A stretch of 64,000 bases of DNA from Nocardioides palaemonis (GCF_018275325.1 NZ_JAGVQR010000001.1:1116001-1180000), one strand, 5' to 3'. Positions 1 through 10,579 are shown, counted from the first letter of the stretch. Notes: generated from the sequence alone by a model not told the origin. Made by a program: numbers and translations.

Positions 1-379
1 CGTAGGGCGTCAGCGCGGCCGCCGCGACCCACTCCGCCACCTGCTCGAGCGCGGTCCGCAGGCCGGCGGAGTGCAGGCCGCAGTCGCGCAGGTCGACCCC
101 GACGAGGTCGCGGTCGAGGATCCCGAGGGTCGGTGCCTCGGCGGTGCCGCCGACGACCATCTTGGCCTTGTTGCGGAAGCCGGCGTCGCTGCCGGCGACG
201 GTCGGCAGCCACACGGGTGCGTCGACCAGCGCGCGGGCGTGCGCCTCCTTGTCACCGAGCTGTCGCGTGCGCGGCACCGGCAGGAGGGTGCACGAGCGGC
301 ACCGGTGGGCGTCGAAGTGGTGGCAGCGCAGGTCGCCGTCGACGACCGTCAGGCTGGAGCCCGGGGCCGGGTCAGCCAC
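1..379 (-). CDS. rlmC: 23S rRNA (uracil-C5)-methyltransferase RlmC/RumB-like, 5' part only (runs off the left edge)
   Basis: This is the first ~126 codons of a gene reading leftward out of the window. SAM-dependent enzymes of this family methylate a uridine C5 in 23S rRNA and carry a [4Fe-4S] cluster. The visible N-terminus has cysteines at 19, 27 and 30 (CHHFDAHRCRSC), an acidic/basic linker, then FRNKAKMVVGG and a later DLRDCGLHS. These match the RlmC/RumB N-terminal pattern (cysteine cluster followed by GFRNKAKMVV). The catalytic domain lies outside the window, so RlmC versus another m5U/TRAM-like paralogue cannot be settled. The GTG start at 379 overlaps the TGA of the upstream aminopeptidase gene (372-374), implying translational coupling. 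Confidence 0.75.
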   Translation of the reverse strand, partial: MADPAPGSSLTVVDGDLRCHHFDAHRCRSCTLLPVPRTRQLGDKEAHARALVDAPVWLPTVAGSDAGFRNKAKMVVGGTAEAPTLGILDRDLVGVDLRDCGLHSAGLRTALEQVAEWVAAAALTPY

Positions 380-1790
380 CGATGCGGGACCCCATCCACT
401 CCTCGACGTCGGCCGACGTGCGGGGGAGCGAGGCCGAGAGGTTCCGGTTGCCGTCGGCGGTGACGAGGATGTCGTCCTCGATCCGGATGCCGATGCCGCG
501 CAGCTCCTCGGGGACGAGCAGGTCGTCCTCCTGGAAGTAGAGCCCCGGCTCGACCGTCAGCACCATGCCCTCGGCCAGGTCGCCCTTGGGGTAGATGTCG
601 ACCGACGAGCGACCACAGTCGTGGACGTCCATGCCGAGCATGTGCGACGTGCCGTGCAGGGTCCAGCGTGCGTAGACCTTCGACTCCGGGTCGAGCGCCT
701 CGTCGGCGGAGACCGGCAGCAGCCCCATGCCCTCGAGCCCGTGGGCCAGCACGGCCATGGCGGCGTTGTGGGCGGCGAGGAACGCCGCGCCCGGGCGCAC
801 GGCGTCGATGCCGGCCTGCTGCGCCTGCTGGACGAGGTCGTAGAGCTCGCGCTGCAGCGGCGTGAACCGGCCGTCGACCGGCAGGGTGCGGGTGACGTCG
901 GCGGTGTAGAGGTTGTGGCCCTCCACGCCCATGTCGAGCAGGACCAGCTTGCCGGGCTCGATCGCGCCGGTGTTGTCGATCCAGTGCAGCGTGGTGGCGT
1001 GCGAGCCGCCCGCGCAGATCGAGTCGTAGCCGATGTCGTTGCCCATCGCGCGGGCGCGACGGAAGAAGGTGCCCTCGATCCAGCGCTCGCCGAACTCGCG
1101 CACCCGGTCCCACTCGCGCACCGAGTCCTCGAAGCCGAGCGTGGTGATGTCGCACGCCTCCTGGAGCTCGCCGACCTCCCACTCGTCCTTGACCAGGCGC
1201 AGCTCGTCGGCGACCCGCGCGAGGTCCTCGTCGCGGGTGAGGTCGCGGGTCTTGCGGTCGTCGTCGAAGGACGGCAGGTCCTTCACGTGGCGCACCTCGA
1301 TGCCGAGCGAGTCGGAGATCTCCTGGGCCGACGGGCGGCGCCCGGCCCACAGCTCGCCGTACTGGCGGTCGCGGAAGAACTCGTCGGTGTCGCGCTCGGA
1401 GCGGGGGCGGGCGTAGAGCACCGCCTCGCCGTCGTCGATGACCAGCACGGCGTCGGAGGTCTGGTTGCCGGTGAAGTACGTGTGGGCCGTGTCCGGCCGG
1501 AACCGGTAGTCGGTGTCGTTGGAGCGCACCTTGAAGGTGCCGGCGGGCAGCACCAGGCGCTCGCCCGGGAACGCCTCGGCGAGCCGCGCGCGGCGAGCGG
1601 CCGCCCAGTCGGCGACCGGGTGGCGGGGCAGGTCGAGGTCGCGGTTGCCCCAGCCCTCGCGCATGAACGCGGCGTACGCAGCGGGGACGGCGGGGTCGTG
1701 GGACTCGGTCTTGGGCTCGGCGCCCGCCGTGTCGGCCGCGGTGGCTCCGGCGGCGGTCTCGGCAGGGGTCTCGGCAGTCGGCTCGCTCAC
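372..1790 (-). CDS. pepP: Xaa-Pro aminopeptidase (M24, aminopeptidase P)
   Basis: Cytosolic metallopeptidase of 472 aa that removes an N-terminal residue preceding proline. The first ~50 residues are a low-complexity Ala/Thr/Glu extension. An aminopeptidase P N-terminal domain follows (NDTDYRFRPDTAHTYFTGN). The C-terminal pita-bread catalytic domain contains the metal-ligand regions LLDMGVEGHNLYTADVTRT, LHGTSHMLGMDVHD, MVLTVEPGLYF and GIRIEDDILVT, with the expected Asp, Asp, His, Glu, Glu ligands. The GTG start at 1790 sits 6 nt after a TACAGT hexamer (1802-1797), so the message may be leaderless. The 3' end overlaps the rlmC-like start by 8 nt. Assignment is firm. Confidence 0.93.
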   Translation of the reverse strand: MSEPTAETPAETAAGATAADTAGAEPKTESHDPAVPAAYAAFMREGWGNRDLDLPRHPVADWAAARRARLAEAFPGERLVLPAGTFKVRSNDTDYRFRPDTAHTYFTGNQTSDAVLVIDDGEAVLYARPRSERDTDEFFRDRQYGELWAGRRPSAQEISDSLGIEVRHVKDLPSFDDDRKTRDLTRDEDLARVADELRLVKDEWEVGELQEACDITTLGFEDSVREWDRVREFGERWIEGTFFRRARAMGNDIGYDSICAGGSHATTLHWIDNTGAIEPGKLVLLDMGVEGHNLYTADVTRTLPVDGRFTPLQRELYDLVQQAQQAGIDAVRPGAAFLAAHNAAMAVLAHGLEGMGLLPVSADEALDPESKVYARWTLHGTSHMLGMDVHDCGRSSVDIYPKGDLAEGMVLTVEPGLYFQEDDLLVPEELRGIGIRIEDDILVTADGNRNLSASLPRTSADVEEWMGSRIGG

Positions 1791-1796
1791 GCGGTC

Positions 1797-1852
1797 ACTG
1801 TACGCCGACGGGTGCGCCGATCGCGGGGGCGTCGGCCCTGCTCCGTTAGGGT
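1797..1852. promoter_or_regulatory. divergent -10 elements for the aminopeptidase P and PrsW genes
   Basis: The 68-bp divergent gap holds TACAGT on the minus strand (1802-1797), 6 nt before the GTG at 1790. On the plus strand TAGGGT (1847-1852) lies 6 nt before the ATG at 1859. Both spacings fit leaderless initiation. No Shine-Dalgarno sequence precedes either start. Confidence 0.55.
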
Positions 1853-1858
1853 CGGGCC

Positions 1859-2977
1859 ATGCACCGGGCCCGCCGCGACAGTGTCGCCTTCACCATCCTG
1901 GTGGGGGCGCTCGTGCTGCTCGGCGGGCTGGCGATGGCCGTCGTGGTCGGGCTCTCCGGCGCACCCGGCTCGCTGGCGCTCGCGGCCGTGCTGGCGGCGG
2001 TGCCGGTGGGGCCCCTCGTGGGCTGCTTCATGTGGCTCGACCGCTACGAGCCGGAGCCCCGGAGCCTGCTCGTCGCGGGCCTGCTGTGGGGTGCGTTCGT
2101 GGCGACGGCCGCGGCCCTCGTCTTCCAGGGCATCGGGATCGCCGGCGGCACCAGCGAGCGCGACAGCCTCGCGGTGGTCGCGCCGGTCACCGAGGAGGCG
2201 ACCAAGGGCGCGTTCCTGCTGCTCCTGCTGTGGTGGCGGCGCCACGAGCTCGACGGCGTGCTCGACGGCATCGTCTACGCCGGCATGGTGGGCATCGGCT
2301 TCGCCTTCACCGAGAACATCCTCTACCTCGCGGCCGCCTACGACGGGACCGACGGTCTCGGCCCGGGCGGCACGACGGCGCTCACCGTCACCTTCGTCCT
2401 GCGCTGCCTGATCAGCCCGTTCGCGCACCCGTTCTTCACCGCCTTCATCGGCATCGGCGTCGGCCTGGCGATCGCCTCGCGGCGCACGTGGGTGCGCCTG
2501 CTCGCGCCGGTCGCCGGCTTCGCCGCCGCCGCGGGCCTGCACTCGGCGTGGAACACCTCGACGCTGTCCGGCACCGGCCACTTCTTCGTCGTCTACGGCA
2601 CGCTGATGCTGCCGGCGTTCGTCGCGGTCGTCGCGTTCGCGGTCTACCGGCGCCGCTCCGAGCGCCCACTGCTCGCCGCCGCGCTGCAGGACGCCGCCGA
2701 CCGCGGCCTGCTGCCGGCCACCGACATCCCGTGGCTGGTCGACCTGCGCGCCCGGCGCGGCGCCCGGCGCTGGGCACGGCACCAGGGCGGCCCCCAGGCC
2801 GAGCGTGCGATGCGCGCCTACCAGGCCGCAGCGGTCGAGCTCGGCTACCTCCACCACCGCTACCTCCGCGGCACGGCCCCCTCCGACTTCGCCGTCCGGG
2901 GCCAGGAGCACGTCGTGGAGCTGCGGACCATCCGCCCCTACATCTCCTTCCCCGGACAGGTGGTACCGACGCGATGA
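1859..2977 (+). CDS. PrsW-family intramembrane metalloprotease
   Basis: Polytopic membrane protein of 372 aa in the PrsW/CPBP-like glutamic/metalloprotease group, whose founding member cleaves an anti-sigma factor at a membrane site. Hydrophobic helices start at about residues 10-30 and 38-58. The family signatures are visible: EExxK (EEATKG, 112-117), FxxxE (FAFTE, 148-152) and histidine motifs in the later helices (SPFAHPFF and LHSAWN). A soluble tail of ~130 residues follows the last helix. The substrate is not deducible because no anti-sigma factor is encoded nearby. The stop overlaps the next start (ATGA, 2974-2977), so it is coupled to the dynamin-like GTPase genes, which hints at a membrane-stress or envelope role (inference). 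Confidence 0.85.
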   Translation: MHRARRDSVAFTILVGALVLLGGLAMAVVVGLSGAPGSLALAAVLAAVPVGPLVGCFMWLDRYEPEPRSLLVAGLLWGAFVATAAALVFQGIGIAGGTSERDSLAVVAPVTEEATKGAFLLLLLWWRRHELDGVLDGIVYAGMVGIGFAFTENILYLAAAYDGTDGLGPGGTTALTVTFVLRCLISPFAHPFFTAFIGIGVGLAIASRRTWVRLLAPVAGFAAAAGLHSAWNTSTLSGTGHFFVVYGTLMLPAFVAVVAFAVYRRRSERPLLAAALQDAADRGLLPATDIPWLVDLRARRGARRWARHQGGPQAERAMRAYQAAAVELGYLHHRYLRGTAPSDFAVRGQEHVVELRTIRPYISFPGQVVPTR

Positions 2978-4761
2978 CCGAGAACGACCCGGACCAGGTG
3001 CCCACCGCGCGGCGGGTGCCCGACACCACCACCGCGATGGTGACCGCGCTGGTGCGGCTGCGCGGGTCGCTCCAGGACGCCCGGCTGCCGCTCGACCTGC
3101 CCGGCGCGGAGGAGCAGCGCGCTGCCCGCACGGAGATGGTCGACCAGCTCGAGGACTACGTCATCCCGCGCCTGATGACCCTCGACGCCCCGCTGCTGGC
3201 CGTCGTCGGCGGCTCGACCGGCGCGGGCAAGTCCACCCTGGTCAACTCGCTCGTCGGCACCCGCGTCACCATCCCGGGCGTGCTGCGCCCGACCACGCGC
3301 TCGCCCGTCCTGGTCCACCACCCCGACGACGCGAAGTGGTTCGGCCAGGACCGGCTGCTCCCCGAGCTCGAGCGGGTCGACCGGCAGACCAACGACCCGG
3401 AGGCGCTCCAGCTGGTCGCGTCCCCGGCGATGACGCCCGGGCTCGCGATCCTCGACGCCCCGGACATCGACTCGGTGGAGGAGCGCAACAGGGTGCTCGC
3501 CGCCCAGCTCCTCGCCGCTGCCGACCTGTGGCTCTTCGTGACCTCCGCGGCGCGCTACGCCGACCAGGTCCCGTGGGAGTTCCTGCGCAAGGCGGCCGAG
3601 CGTTCCGCCGCGGTCGCGATCGTGCTCGACCGGACCCCTCCCGAGGCCGTCGACACCGTCGCCGCCCACCTCGCGCGGATGTTGGCCAGCCGCGGGCTCA
3701 AGGACTCGCCGCTGTTCACCGTGCACGAGGGCCAGGTCTCCGACATGGGCCTGCTGCCGTCGTCCGACGTCGCCGAGATCCGGTCCTGGCTCCAGGCGCT
3801 CGCCGACGACCAGGAGGCGCGCTCCGCGGTCGTGCAGCAGACCCTCGACGGCGCCGTGCGCACGCTCGCACGGCGTACGCACTCGGTCGCGGACGCCGCG
3901 ACGGAGCAGACCGACGCAGTGCGCCGCCTGCGCGAGGACGCCAACGAGGCCTACGACCGTGCGGTGTCAGCGATCACCGAGGCGTCCGCGGACGGCACGC
4001 TGCTGCGCGGCGAGGTGCTCGCCCGATGGCAGGAGTTCGTCGGCACCGGCGAGCTGCTCCGGTCGCTGGAGACCCGCGTCGGGTGGATCCGCGACCGGGT
4101 CGTCAACGCGGTCAAGGGCAAGCCGCAGCAGGCCGAGCGCGTGACGGTCGCCGTGGAGTCGGGGCTCGAGACGCTGGTCCTCGAGCACGCCGAGGCGGCC
4201 GCCGAGCGGGCCGAGGCGTCGTGGCGCTCGACCGCCGCCGGTCAGGCGCTGCTCGCCGACGCGGGGGAGGACCTCGGCCGCGCGTCGCGCGACTTCCGCC
4301 GCCGGGCCGAGCGCGCCGTGCGCGACTGGCAGGGCGACGTGCTGGAGATGGTCCGCACCGAGGGTGCGGACAAGCGGTCGACCGCGCGATTCCTCGCCTT
4401 CGGCGTCAACGGGCTGTCCGTCGCGCTGATGGTGGTCGTGTTCGCCCACACCGCCGGCGTCACCGGCGCCGAGGCGGGCATCGCCGGCGGCTCGGCGGTG
4501 CTCGGCCAGAAGCTGCTGGAGGCCGTGTTCGGCGACCAGGCGGTGCGCTCGCTGGCCGAGCGGGCGCGGCAGCAGCTGGAGGCATCGGTGACCGACCTGC
4601 TCGACGCCGAGCGCCGTCGCTACACCGACCTCCTCGACAGCCTGGAGGTGCAGCCGGAGGCGCCGGAGCGGATGCGGTCGGCGGCCCGCAAGGTCGACGA
4701 CCTGCGCTATGCCGCAACCCACACCCCCTCGGGTTCGGACACGGGCGGCGACGCCCCCTAG
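2974..4761 (+). CDS. dynamin-like membrane GTPase, first of a tandem pair
   Basis: 595-aa GTPase with P-loop GGSTGAGKST at residues 79-88, a switch/G3 region reading ILDAPDID, and no recognisable NKxD guanine-specificity motif. The expected place reads AIVLDRTPPEAV. A long helical region with coiled-coil character follows. A hydrophobic stretch (about residues 470-510: FGVNGLSVALMVVVFAHTAG) precedes a helical tail. This architecture (G domain, helical stalk, membrane segment) resembles bacterial dynamin-like proteins, which in Streptomyces occur as an adjacent DynA/DynB pair acting at division sites. The start is chosen at ATG 2974, which overlaps the PrsW stop; the open frame extends much further upstream without support. 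The division role is inference. Confidence 0.75.
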   Translation: MTENDPDQVPTARRVPDTTTAMVTALVRLRGSLQDARLPLDLPGAEEQRAARTEMVDQLEDYVIPRLMTLDAPLLAVVGGSTGAGKSTLVNSLVGTRVTIPGVLRPTTRSPVLVHHPDDAKWFGQDRLLPELERVDRQTNDPEALQLVASPAMTPGLAILDAPDIDSVEERNRVLAAQLLAAADLWLFVTSAARYADQVPWEFLRKAAERSAAVAIVLDRTPPEAVDTVAAHLARMLASRGLKDSPLFTVHEGQVSDMGLLPSSDVAEIRSWLQALADDQEARSAVVQQTLDGAVRTLARRTHSVADAATEQTDAVRRLREDANEAYDRAVSAITEASADGTLLRGEVLARWQEFVGTGELLRSLETRVGWIRDRVVNAVKGKPQQAERVTVAVESGLETLVLEHAEAAAERAEASWRSTAAGQALLADAGEDLGRASRDFRRRAERAVRDWQGDVLEMVRTEGADKRSTARFLAFGVNGLSVALMVVVFAHTAGVTGAEAGIAGGSAVLGQKLLEAVFGDQAVRSLAERARQQLEASVTDLLDAERRRYTDLLDSLEVQPEAPERMRSAARKVDDLRYAATHTPSGSDTGGDAP

Positions 4762-4803
4762 GGTTGAGGGAAAGCAAAGTCCGCCGGGTGCAGTGAGGGA
4801 GTC

Positions 4804-6459
4804 ATGACGTCGTTGCTCGAAGGGGCCAAGAAGCTGGTCACCAGGAGCTCGGACGTCGGTGCCCGCGTCGAGGGCCTCGAGCGCGCCGCCGCCGCGGCAC
4901 GCGGTCGCGTCGACGACGCGGTCGTCGACGAGGCACAGGCGGTGGCCGACCGCGCCGCCAGCCGGCTGCGACTCTCCGCCGACCACACGGTGGTCGCCCT
5001 GGCCGGAGCGACCGGGTCCGGCAAGTCCTCCACCTTCAACGCCCTCACCCAGCTCGAGCTGTCCGCGGTCGGCGTCCGCCGCCCCACGACCTCCTGGGCC
5101 ACCGCCTGCGTGTGGGGCAAGGAGGGCGCCGAGGAGCTGCTGGAGTGGCTCGGCATCCCCGCCCGCCACCAGGTCACCCGCGACTCCATGCTGTCCAAGG
5201 CCGACGAGGACGCCGAGATGCGGGGCGTGGTCCTGCTCGACCTGCCCGACCACGACTCCACCGAGGTCTCGCACCACCTCGAGGTCGAGCGGCTGGTCCA
5301 GCTCGCCGACCTGATGGTCTGGGTGCTCGACCCGCAGAAGTACGCCGACGCCGCGATCCACGACCGCTTCCTCAAGCCCCTCGCCGGGCACCGCGACGTG
5401 ATGCTGGTGGTGCTCAACCACATCGACACCGTCCCGGAGGACCGCCGCCCGACCATGGTCGAGGACGTACGCCGGCTGCTGGAGGCCGACGGCCTCGCCG
5501 GCGTGCCGGTCGTGCCGGTGAGCGCGCGCAACGGCTGGGGCGTCGACGAGCTCCGCGCGATGATCGTCAAGCGGGTGGCGGAGAAGAAGGTCACCCGCTC
5601 GCGCCTCGAGGCCGACGTCCGCACCGCGGCCGAACGGCTCCAGGAGGCCGTCGGCACCGGCACGCCGCCGAAGCTGTCCGCGGAGCGCGTCGCCGCGCTC
5701 GACGACGCGCTCAGCGAGGCCGCCGGGGTGCCGACGGTCGTCCGCGCGGTCGCCGACTCCACCCGCCTGCGGGCCAACCGCGCGACCGGCTGGCCCGTGA
5801 CCGCGTGGTTCTCGCGGCTCAAGCCCGACCCGCTGAAGCGCCTCCACCTCGACCTCGGGTCCGCCGGCAAGGAGCTCACCGGCGCCGCGCGCACGTCGGT
5901 GCCGAAGGCGACCGGCGTCCAGCGCGCCCGGGTCGACACCGAGGTGCGGGCCCTGGCCGACCAGGTCGGCGAGGGGATGGCACCGTCGTGGGCCAACGCC
6001 GTGCGTGCGGCCTCCGTCTCGCGCCTGCCCGACCTCACCGACCGCCTCGACCGTGCGGTCGCGACGACCGACCTCGGCGCCGACCGGATCCCGGTCTGGG
6101 CCGGGCTCGTGCGGGTCCTGCAGTACGTCCTGATCGTCTCCGCGATCGTGGGAGCCGGCTGGCTGGCCATGCTCTCCCTGGGGTCCTACGCCCGCCTGCC
6201 CGAGCCGCCGACACCCGACGTCGGGGCCTTCCCGCTGCCGACGCTGCTGCTGGTCGGCGGCATCGTGCTCGGCCTGCTGCTCGCCCTGGTGTGCCGCTGG
6301 CTGGTCGCGCTGACCGCCCGCTCGCGGGCCCGCGCCGCCGACAAGCGGCTGCGCGACGCGATCTCGGCCGTCTCCGACGAGGTGGTGGTCGCGCCGGTGC
6401 GGGCCGAGCTCGCCTCCTACGCCGAGGTGCGCGAGGCGCTGGCCGCCGCGCTGCGCTGA
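4804..6459 (+). CDS. dynamin-like membrane GTPase, second of a tandem pair
   Basis: 551-aa GTPase. The P-loop is GATGSGKSS at residues 68-76, the threonine switch region is RRPTTSW, G3 is LLDLPDHDS, and G4 is recognisable as LNHID in the NKxD position. Two hydrophobic helices lie near the C-terminus (VLQYVLIVSAIVGAGWLAM and LLLVGGIVLGLLLALVCRW). It is therefore probably membrane-anchored with the G domain in the cytosol. It begins 42 nt after the preceding GTPase, with a GAGGGAG ribosome-binding site just before the ATG. The two genes are likely co-transcribed and may form a hetero-oligomer. Generic annotation would be a 50S-ribosome-binding-type or dynamin-family GTPase. Confidence 0.78.
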   Translation: MTSLLEGAKKLVTRSSDVGARVEGLERAAAAARGRVDDAVVDEAQAVADRAASRLRLSADHTVVALAGATGSGKSSTFNALTQLELSAVGVRRPTTSWATACVWGKEGAEELLEWLGIPARHQVTRDSMLSKADEDAEMRGVVLLDLPDHDSTEVSHHLEVERLVQLADLMVWVLDPQKYADAAIHDRFLKPLAGHRDVMLVVLNHIDTVPEDRRPTMVEDVRRLLEADGLAGVPVVPVSARNGWGVDELRAMIVKRVAEKKVTRSRLEADVRTAAERLQEAVGTGTPPKLSAERVAALDDALSEAAGVPTVVRAVADSTRLRANRATGWPVTAWFSRLKPDPLKRLHLDLGSAGKELTGAARTSVPKATGVQRARVDTEVRALADQVGEGMAPSWANAVRAASVSRLPDLTDRLDRAVATTDLGADRIPVWAGLVRVLQYVLIVSAIVGAGWLAMLSLGSYARLPEPPTPDVGAFPLPTLLLVGGIVLGLLLALVCRWLVALTARSRARAADKRLRDAISAVSDEVVVAPVRAELASYAEVREALAAALR

Positions 6460-6602
6460 CGCGGACCGCGATCCGTCCACAGGCGCGGCCCAGGACGACC
6501 CGTCCACAGGTCGACCGCCCGTCGGTCGGCTCCTGTCGGCGATCCCGTCCAGCCTTGTCTCGTCGCGGCGGTCCGGCCGTCGCCGAGGAGAGGAGACTGC
6601 AC

Positions 6603-7001
6603 ATGTACGAGCCCGAGGTCACCCTGACCGGACTGGTCGGCGGGGACGTCCACCTGCACGAGCTGTCCGAGGGTCGCTGCGTGGCGTCGTTCCGCGTCGC
6701 CTGCACGCCGTCGCTGCTGCGTGACGGCGCGTGGGTCCGCGGCACCACGTCGTGGCACACCGTCAAGGTCTGGAACCGGCTCGCCCGCCACGTCGCCGCG
6801 TCGGTCCGCCGCGGCGAGCCGGTCATCGTCCACGGTCGGCTCGTGGCCGACGTGTGGGAGCGCGACGGCACGCCGCGGACCTCCTTCGAGGTGGTCGCCA
6901 GCGCCGTCGGCCACGACCTGACGCAGGGCACGACGAGCCTGGTGCGACCGGAGCGGGTCGAGGCGGAGCCGCAGGCGGCGGGCGAGCCGCGGGCTGCCTA
7001 G
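6603..7001 (+). CDS. ssb: single-stranded DNA-binding protein (second, short type)
   Basis: 132-aa OB-fold protein. Recognisable SSB features are LTGLVGGDVHLHELSEG, the TSWHTVKVWNRLARHV strand-helix, and the ending of the fold GEPVIVHGRLVADVWERDG. The tail is short and lacks the acidic DDDIPF tip of the main replicative SSB, so this is probably the accessory paralogue, comparable to the ssb next to the EttA gene in mycobacteria. A strong GAGGAGAGGAG Shine-Dalgarno region lies ~8 nt before the ATG, and the start agrees with the family N-terminus. It sits immediately upstream of the ABC-F gene, as in mycobacteria. Confidence 0.88.
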   Translation: MYEPEVTLTGLVGGDVHLHELSEGRCVASFRVACTPSLLRDGAWVRGTTSWHTVKVWNRLARHVAASVRRGEPVIVHGRLVADVWERDGTPRTSFEVVASAVGHDLTQGTTSLVRPERVEAEPQAAGEPRAA

Positions 7002-7045
7002 GTGCGATTGTCGGTGCGGGCGCGCCGCACCGTAGGCTCGCCCGC

Positions 7046-8728
<1,683 letters not shown>

Positions 8729-8740
8729 CCAGCGCCTCGC

Positions 8741-8852
8741 TGGTCGAGGAGGGACGAAGTCCGGTCCGGCCGTTGGTCGAGGAGGGACGAAGTCCCGTCA
8801 CGAGACCCCTCAGCCGGGTCTCGTGACGGTCGCTGCGCGACCTCCTCGACCA
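8741..8852. repeat. intergenic repeat element with direct and inverted copies
   Basis: Between the ettA stop and the convergent MarR gene, a 22-nt segment beginning TGGTCGAGGAGGGACG occurs twice (8741-8762 and 8774-8795). Its core recurs inverted as CCTCCTCGACCA (8841-8852). Between them is a 14-bp perfect hairpin (8795-8808 with 8816-8829, loop 8809-8815). The whole unit could serve as a bidirectional terminator. It resembles dispersed REP-like repeats I recall from Nocardioides genomes; copy number cannot be judged from one window. Confidence 0.7.
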
Positions 8853-8860
8853 GCGATCCG

Positions 8861-9349
8861 TCAGCGGATCTCGGACTCCGGGTGCCGGGCGACGAGGTGG
8901 TCGGCGACCGCGTCGAAGACCCGGCCGACCGCCGCGAAGTCCTCGGCCGGCACCAGGTCCACGACGTTGCGCCGCACGCTCTCGACGTGGCAGGGCGCGG
9001 CACGGACCAGCAGGTCGTAGCCGGCCTCGGTCATCGTCGCGACGACCCCGCGTCCGTCCTCCGGGGTGGTGCCGCGGGTGACGTAGCCGGCGCCCTCCAT
9101 CCGGGCGACGGTGTGGGTCACCCGGCTGCGCGAGTGGGCCATCGCGTCGGCCAGCTGGGCCATCCGCATCGCCCGCCCGGGACGCTCGGAGAGCCGGACG
9201 AGGACCTCGTACTCGGTCAGCGACATCCCGAACTCGCGGCTCAGGTCGTCGTCGAGGCGCTCCATCAGGAGCGTCATCCCCATCATCAGCGCGCGCCACG
9301 AGCGCTGCTGACCGTTGTCGAGCCAGCGCGCCTCCCCCTCAGTGGTCAT
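8861..9349 (-). CDS. MarR-family transcriptional regulator
   Basis: 162-aa winged-helix repressor. The DNA-binding part is RMAQLADAMAHSRSRVTHTVARME followed by the wing TPEDGRGVVATMTEAG, both typical of MarR proteins. The N-terminal helices (QQRSWRALMMGMTLLMERLDDDLSREFGMSLTEYEVL) provide dimerisation. The ATG at 9349 is preceded at 6 nt by TAGGCT on the minus strand (9361-9356), suggesting leaderless expression. Its neighbours are convergent ettA and a co-directional thiolase gene upstream. No ligand or target can be deduced. Confidence 0.88.
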   Translation of the reverse strand: MTTEGEARWLDNGQQRSWRALMMGMTLLMERLDDDLSREFGMSLTEYEVLVRLSERPGRAMRMAQLADAMAHSRSRVTHTVARMEGAGYVTRGTTPEDGRGVVATMTEAGYDLLVRAAPCHVESVRRNVVDLVPAEDFAAVGRVFDAVADHLVARHPESEIR

Positions 9350-9364
9350 GGGGAGAGCCTAGTG

Positions 9365-10579
9365 TCAGGACATCCGCTCGAGGATCAGCGCCATGCCCTG
9401 GCCGCCGCCGACGCACATCGTGATGAGGCCGGTGGACTTGTCGTGCCAGTCGAGGCTGTTGAGCATCGTGTTCTGCAGGCGGGCGCCGGTCATGCCGAAG
9501 GGGTGGCCGACGGCGATCGCGCCGCCGTTGACGTTGAGCCGGTCGAGGTCGATGCCGAGGTCCTGGTAGGACGGCACCACCTGCGCGGCGAAGGCCTCGT
9601 TGATCTCGACGAGGTCGATGTCGTCGATGCTCATGCCGGCGTGCTTCAGCGCGTTGCGGGTCGCCTCGACCGGGCCGAGGCCCATGATCTCCGGCGACAG
9701 GCCCGAGACGCCGGTGGAGACGATGCGGGCGAGCGGCGTGAGGCCGAGCTCGGCGGCGCGGGTGTCGGACATGACCACCACCGCAGCTGCGCCGTCGTTG
9801 AGCGCGCAGCAGTTGCCGGCGGTGACGACGCCGTCGGGGCGGAAGACCGGGTCGAGGCCGGCGATGGCGTCGTACGTCACGCCCGCGCGCGGGCCGTCGT
9901 CCTTGGTCACGACGGTGCCGTCGGGGGTGGTGACCGGGGTGATCTCGCGCTCCCAGAACCCGTCGGCGATGGCCTTCTCGGCGAGGTTCTGCGAGCGGAC
10001 GGCGAACTCGTCGAGCTCCTTGCGGTCCAGCCCGCGCAGCCGGGCGACGTTCTCGGCGGTCTGGCCCATGGCGATGTAGATGTCGGGCAGCTGGCCGTCC
10101 TCGCGGGGGTCGTGCCAGTCCTGGCCGCCCTGGGCGAGCTCGTCGGTGCGGGCGCCCGCCGCCTCGAAGAGCGGGTTGCGGGTGCCGGGGAGGTGGTCGG
10201 AGGTGCCCTTGGCGAAGCGGGAGACCGTCTCGACGCCGGCGGAGACGAACACGTCGCCCTCGCCGGCCTTGATCGCGTGGAACGCCATGCGCGTGGTCTG
10301 CACCGACGACGAGCAGTAGCGCGTCACGGTGGCACCGGGGACCTCGAGGCCCATCAGCGTCGTCACCACGCGCGCCATGTTGTTGCCGGACTCGCCGCCC
10401 GGGAGGCCGCAGCCGAGGAGCAGGTCCTCGATCGTGGTGGGGTCGAGGGCGGGGATCTTGTCGAGCGCGGCCTGCACGACCAGGGCGGTCAGGTCGTCGG
10501 GGCGGAAGTCCTTCAGCGAGCCCTTGTTGGCGCGGCCGATGGGGGAGCGCGCTGCGGAAACGATCACTGCCTCGGGCAT
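9365..10579 (-). CDS. acetyl-CoA C-acetyltransferase (thiolase)
   Basis: 404-aa thiolase that condenses two acyl-CoA units or cleaves 3-ketoacyl-CoA in fatty-acid degradation. The nucleophilic cysteine is in YCSSSVQTT (Cys89). The catalytic histidine is in [10 protein letters not shown], and the second cysteine is in the terminal [11 protein letters not shown]. The length is normal. A GGAG Shine-Dalgarno lies ~8 nt before the ATG. It is followed downstream by the MarR gene and preceded by a TetR gene, all on the minus strand. Biosynthetic versus degradative direction and chain-length preference cannot be read from the sequence. Confidence 0.92.
   Translation of the reverse strand: MPEAVIVSAARSPIGRANKGSLKDFRPDDLTALVVQAALDKIPALDPTTIEDLLLGCGLPGGESGNNMARVVTTLMGLEVPGATVTRYCSSSVQTTRMAFHAIKAGEGDVFVSAGVETVSRFAKGTSDHLPGTRNPLFEAAGARTDELAQGGQDWHDPREDGQLPDIYIAMGQTAENVARLRGLDRKELDEFAVRSQNLAEKAIADGFWEREITPVTTPDGTVVTKDDGPRAGVTYDAIAGLDPVFRPDGVVTAGNCCALNDGAAAVVVMSDTRAAELGLTPLARIVSTGVSGLSPEIMGLGPVEATRNALKHAGMSIDDIDLVEINEAFAAQVVPSYQDLGIDLDRLNVNGGAIAVGHPFGMTGARLQNTMLNSLDWHDKSTGLITMCVGGGQGMALILERMS

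Noticed and set aside
3967..6507. Very long minus-strand open frame opposite the GTPase genes (also 57160-59742, 25695-28928, 34444-36993)
   Set aside because: Low-complexity His/Gly/Arg/Val-rich translations without domains; mirror frames of high-GC genes on the other strand.
6460..6602. Replication origin because of two DnaA-box-like sites
   Set aside because: Only two imperfect sites, no AT-rich stretch, and no dnaA/dnaN nearby.
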